A DNA stretch of 64,000 nucleotides from Candidatus Fukatsuia symbiotica (GTDB lineage Bacteria > Pseudomonadota > Gammaproteobacteria > Enterobacterales > Enterobacteriaceae), in contig NZ_CP021659.1 of NCBI RefSeq assembly GCF_003122425.1, positions 2,046,001 through 2,110,000 of the forward strand, given 5' to 3'. Below are positions 60,928-64,000 of this stretch, piece after piece. A program made the position numbers and the translations under genes. The notes beneath the pieces were generated by a model that saw only the letters and a program-made list of their open reading frames with translations, ran no database searches and was not told the origin of the DNA. Numbering within the stretch: the stretch's first letter is position 1; every line of letters begins with the position of its first letter.

Positions 60928-63600
60928 TTAAGATCCTAATGTTTTTTCTATCTTTTCATACATATCACCAGAGAGATTATCCAGTGCTTTTAGTTGTTGC
61001 AGCGCATCATGCATTAACTGCTGACGCTTTGTATCATAACGTTTCAGGCGGGTTAATGGTTCAATAAGACGTGATGCTAACTGTGGATTTTTGCTGTTTA
61101 GGTCTCTTAATATTTCAACTAAAAATTGATAGCCGCTGCCATCGTCAGCATGAAATGCCGCTGGGTTGGATAACACAAAGCTACCAATGAGTGAGCGTGT
61201 ACGGTTAGGATTATTCAAGCTAAATGAACGATGGTTTCGTAAAGTTCGTACTTGGTGGAGCACATCCACCGCCGGACTGGTGGCTTGTAACATAAACCAT
61301 TTATCCATTACCAGACTATCCTGAGACCAACGTTGTTCAAATGCATCCAATAGTTGAACACGGCAAGGTAGTTGCGCCGCGACTGCAGCCGCCAAAGCAG
61401 CAAGAGAATCTGTCATGTTATCCGCTTGGCAGTATGCCTTGGTGATTTCATCATTCGCTAATGTAATATCACCGAATGCCAGGTATCCCAGGCAAACATT
61501 ACGTAGCGCACGCTTAGCAATATCAGCATGTTTAATCTGATAAGGCAGCGTTTTATTGATGTGATACATCGCCTGCCATTCATTGGCTAATGCTTCTGCC
61601 AAACAACGTGTCAACGCTTGATGAACGGAACGGATGGCTTGCGGATCAATCAGCGTAAACAACTCTGCCATTTCATTTTCAGAAGGTAGTTTGAGAATTT
61701 GGGCTGCCAAGGCCGGATCGATATTTTTGTCTAGCAAAATGGCACGAAACGCATCGATGACCGGTAACGGCAGCGATATAGGTACTTTTAGCTGATAGTT
61801 GACGACATTTTTTTTAATGTGGATCGCTAGCAAACTTTGAGCTGCATCCCAACGTGAAAATTCATTACGAGCGTAGCGCATCAAAAAGATCAACTGCTCA
61901 TCATTGTAAGGATAATCCAGTTTGACTGGCGCGGAAAATTCACGGAGTAGAGAAGGGATGGGCTGACATTTAACCCGATCAAAGATAAAGGTTTGTTTCG
62001 TTTCAGTTACATTAAGCACAGAACCTAGCGGAGCTCCATTATATTGCAGATTAATCACATTGCCATCGTTATCATATAGCTCAATATCTAGTGGAATATG
62101 TAATGGCAATTTTTCTGATTGTTCCACGCTGGGTAATGTCTTTTGATTGACGACCAAATGATATTGTTGTTTTTCGGCATCATAACTGTCGTGTATTGTG
62201 AGTAATGGCGTGCCAGATTGGCTATACCAACGACTAAATAACTCAAGATCAATTTTGCTCGCGTCGGTCATCGCTTTCACAAAATCATCACAGGTTGCCG
62301 CACTGCCGTCGTGGCGTGCAAGATAAAGCTTCATACCCGCTTGAAATTTTTCTTCACCTAATAAAGTATGTATCATGCGCACGACTTCCGCGCCCTTTTC
62401 ATACACTGTTAGCGTATAGAAGTTGTTCATTTCGATAACTTTATCTGGGCGGATAGGATGAGCCATTGGGCTAGCATCTTCGGCAAACTGTGCCGACCGC
62501 ATTACACGGACGTTCTCGATACGATTAACCGAGCGTGACCCCAGATCCGAACTAAATTCTTGATCACGAAATACCGTCAGCCCTTCTTTGAGACTAAGCT
62601 GAAACCAGTCGCGACATGTCACACGGTTGCCCGTCCAGTTATGGAAATACTCATGAGCAATTACCGCTTCAATAGCAAGATAGTCTTGATCAGTAGCAGT
62701 TTCGGCATTGGCCAGTACGTATTTGGCGTTAAAGACATTTAATCCCTTGTTTTCCATCGCACCCATATTAAAAAAATCAACAGCGACAATCATGTAGATA
62801 TCAAGATCATATTCCAGGCCAAAGCGGGTTTCATCCCACTTCATAGCGTTTTTCAGCGAAGCCATCGCCCAAGTAGCACGATCCAGATTACCGCGATCGA
62901 CAAAAAGCTCCAATGAAACTTTACGCCCAGAGCAGGTCGTAAAACTATCACTCAATAGATCAAAATCCCCTGCCACCAGCGCAAATAGATAGCAAGGTTT
63001 CGGAAACGGATCTTGCCATTTCACCCAGTGACGACCATCCGGGTGCCCTTCTTTATCAATACAATCGCCTTTGTCAATACAATTACCGTTTGAAAGAAGA
63101 TAAGGATAACGCGCTTTATCCGCCACAATGCGGGTGGTAAAACATGCCAGCACATCGGGTCGATCTAAGTAAAAAGTGATATGGCGGAAGCCTTCTGCTT
63201 CACATTGTGTACATAATGTCTCACCGGAAAGATACAAACCTTCAAGTGCTGTATTAGTCGTAGGATTAATTTCATTTACAATGGTTAAGGTGAAACTTGC
63301 GGGTAAATTTTCCAGGATCAACTGGTCATTCTGTTGATATGGCCACGGCTGCCCATCGACACGGACTTCCAGCAACACCAGATTTTCCCCGTCGAGGATC
63401 AAAGGGGTTTTTTCTTTTGTCAGACGTATGATTTTACTGATCGCGGTGACAGTGGCTTTTTGTGCATCCAAGACGAAATCTAAATCGATTTCTGTGATGC
63501 TATAGTCAGGTGTCTGATAATCGTGACGGTATTTAATCGGTGGCTTGTTTGCGGTAACAGACATTTTTGCAGCAGAAGAATTAGTTGAAGACTGTGTCAT
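60928..63600 (-). CDS. pepN: Aminopeptidase N
   Basis: Zinc metallo-aminopeptidase of the M1 family, the main broad-specificity aminopeptidase. 890 residues. NMGAMENKGLNVFNAKYVLA contains the exopeptidase GAMEN motif, and VIAHEYFHNWTGNRVTCRDW with LKEGLTVFRDQEF is the HExxH-x18-E zinc site. The N-terminus has about 18 more residues than E. coli (MTQSSTNSSAAKMSVTANKP before KYRHDYQTPDY). pncB, between pepN and asnS in relatives, is absent. Confidence 0.96.
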   Translation of the reverse strand: MTQSSTNSSAAKMSVTANKPPIKYRHDYQTPDYSITEIDLDFVLDAQKATVTAISKIIRLTKEKTPLILDGENLVLLEVRVDGQPWPYQQNDQLILENLPASFTLTIVNEINPTTNTALEGLYLSGETLCTQCEAEGFRHITFYLDRPDVLACFTTRIVADKARYPYLLSNGNCIDKGDCIDKEGHPDGRHWVKWQDPFPKPCYLFALVAGDFDLLSDSFTTCSGRKVSLELFVDRGNLDRATWAMASLKNAMKWDETRFGLEYDLDIYMIVAVDFFNMGAMENKGLNVFNAKYVLANAETATDQDYLAIEAVIAHEYFHNWTGNRVTCRDWFQLSLKEGLTVFRDQEFSSDLGSRSVNRIENVRVMRSAQFAEDASPMAHPIRPDKVIEMNNFYTLTVYEKGAEVVRMIHTLLGEEKFQAGMKLYLARHDGSAATCDDFVKAMTDASKIDLELFSRWYSQSGTPLLTIHDSYDAEKQQYHLVVNQKTLPSVEQSEKLPLHIPLDIELYDNDGNVINLQYNGAPLGSVLNVTETKQTFIFDRVKCQPIPSLLREFSAPVKLDYPYNDEQLIFLMRYARNEFSRWDAAQSLLAIHIKKNVVNYQLKVPISLPLPVIDAFRAILLDKNIDPALAAQILKLPSENEMAELFTLIDPQAIRSVHQALTRCLAEALANEWQAMYHINKTLPYQIKHADIAKRALRNVCLGYLAFGDITLANDEITKAYCQADNMTDSLAALAAAVAAQLPCRVQLLDAFEQRWSQDSLVMDKWFMLQATSPAVDVLHQVRTLRNHRSFSLNNPNRTRSLIGSFVLSNPAAFHADDGSGYQFLVEILRDLNSKNPQLASRLIEPLTRLKRYDTKRQQLMHDALQQLKALDNLSGDMYEKIEKTLGS

Positions 63601-63670
63601 AAAAAATTTTGATCCTATTAATTCGATAATTGCTACTTGTGTCCTACATCACGAGAAGTAACATAACAAC

Positions 63671-63827
63671 AGACTTCTTGCAAAGCCTACTCTGTGTTTG
63701 TAAATACGTGCTGCGAACTCTGTGTTACTTGATGCTCGCAATCCTCATGTACTCGCATGTACACTGCGGTGGCTGTGTGCCAGGCGCCTTGATTTCACAG
63801 CACTCGCTACGGTTTTGTAAGAAGTCT
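63671..63827 (+). repeat. MITE-like inverted-repeat element, family A (copy between pepN and asnS)
   Basis: AGACTTCTTGCAAAGC (63671-63686) and the inverse of GTTTTGTAAGAAGTCT (63812-63827) match at 14 of 16 positions. The interior GCTCGCAATCCTCATGTACT is identical to that of the tolR-tolA copy. 157 bp, in the place of the missing pncB. Confidence 0.8.
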
Positions 63828-63906
63828 ACTACCCCATTCTATTGGGTTGCGGCTTATTTGTTAACTCACTATTTTCGCAAAATAAAACTTATACAGAGAG
63901 TAATTT

Positions 63907-64000
63907 ATGAACATTAGACCTGTCGTCGAGGTATTGCAAGGCCTTGCCACCCTGAACAGCGAAGTTACCGTACGTGGTTGGGTACGTACCCGGAGAGATT
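63907..64000 (+). CDS. asnS: Asparaginyl-tRNA synthetase (start only)
   Basis: ATG 63907 opens [20 protein letters not shown] followed by [11 protein letters not shown], the anticodon-binding start of AsnRS (E. coli: [16 protein letters not shown]). The rest is outside the window. Confidence 0.93.
   Translation, partial: MNIRPVVEVLQGLATLNSEVTVRGWVRTRRD

Overview
Organism. The chromosomal genes are those of an Enterobacterales bacterium. Gene order repeatedly matches blocks known from Escherichia and Yersinia: parE-cpdA-nudF/tolC-ygiB-ygiC-ribB/ubiK, aspS-yebC-ruvC-ruvA, cydABX-tolQRAB-pal-cpoB-tRNA-Lys, and rpiA/fau-6S RNA-zapA. These blocks have lost many members (modB, modC, most of yqiB, yqiA, ruvB, nudB, ybgE, ybgC, serA, pncB). 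Insertion-sequence debris is dense and base composition is moderately AT-rich. Together this suggests a host-restricted insect symbiont of the Regiella/Hamiltonella type; that assignment is inference, with no 16S rRNA in the window to confirm it.

Layout. 1-12.5 kb: gpmA (cut by the window edge), a CPBP membrane protease, acrZ, an orphan modA, pgl, parE, cpdA, a yqiB remnant, nudF, tolC, ygiB, ygiC, ribB. 12.8-18.9 kb: ubiK, an unrecognised protein with a Cys-His-Asp arrangement that may be a host-directed protease (13.2-14.2 kb), an ERIC element, ruvA, ruvC, yebC, aspS, yecN. 19.1-32.5 kb: purL, a small secreted protein, the cytochrome bd operon, the whole Tol-Pal operon and tRNA-Lys. 33.3-57.2 kb: an accessory block bracketed by tRNA-Lys and tRNA-Pro. 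57.5-64 kb: a WaaQ-like heptosyltransferase, rpiA, fau, 6S RNA, zapA, pepN and the start of asnS.

The accessory block holds pieces of at least eight insertion sequences (IS630 of two types, IS3, Tn5-like IS4, IS110, IS5, IS1, IS21, IS701-like and an IS982-like end) and two copies of a 100-bp MITE. It also holds prophage remnants: a CI-like repressor, a Cro-like gene split by IS630, a YdcK-like beta-helix protein, and a holin-endolysin-Rz lysis cassette. Among these lies one 8.5-kb gene for a ~2,830-residue toxin. Its order is an N-terminal helical region, five tandem ~60-residue repeats, ankyrin-like repeats, a PMT-C2/TIKI-like module, a C80-type autoprocessing cysteine protease, a TcdA/TcdB-type pore domain, and a beta-rich C-terminus. 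A 5'-truncated zinc metalloprotease follows the lysis genes. The repressor and lysis remnants on either side suggest the toxin arrived as phage cargo.

Reading frames. aspS, purL (twice), cydB, tolA, fau, the giant toxin, an IS3 orfA and the YdcK-like gene are each broken by the loss of exactly one base in a run of G (or C). Adding one base restores a family-like protein every time, and several of these genes are essential. The simplest reading is systematic homopolymer undercalling during sequencing, so I annotate these as single genes and flag the break positions.
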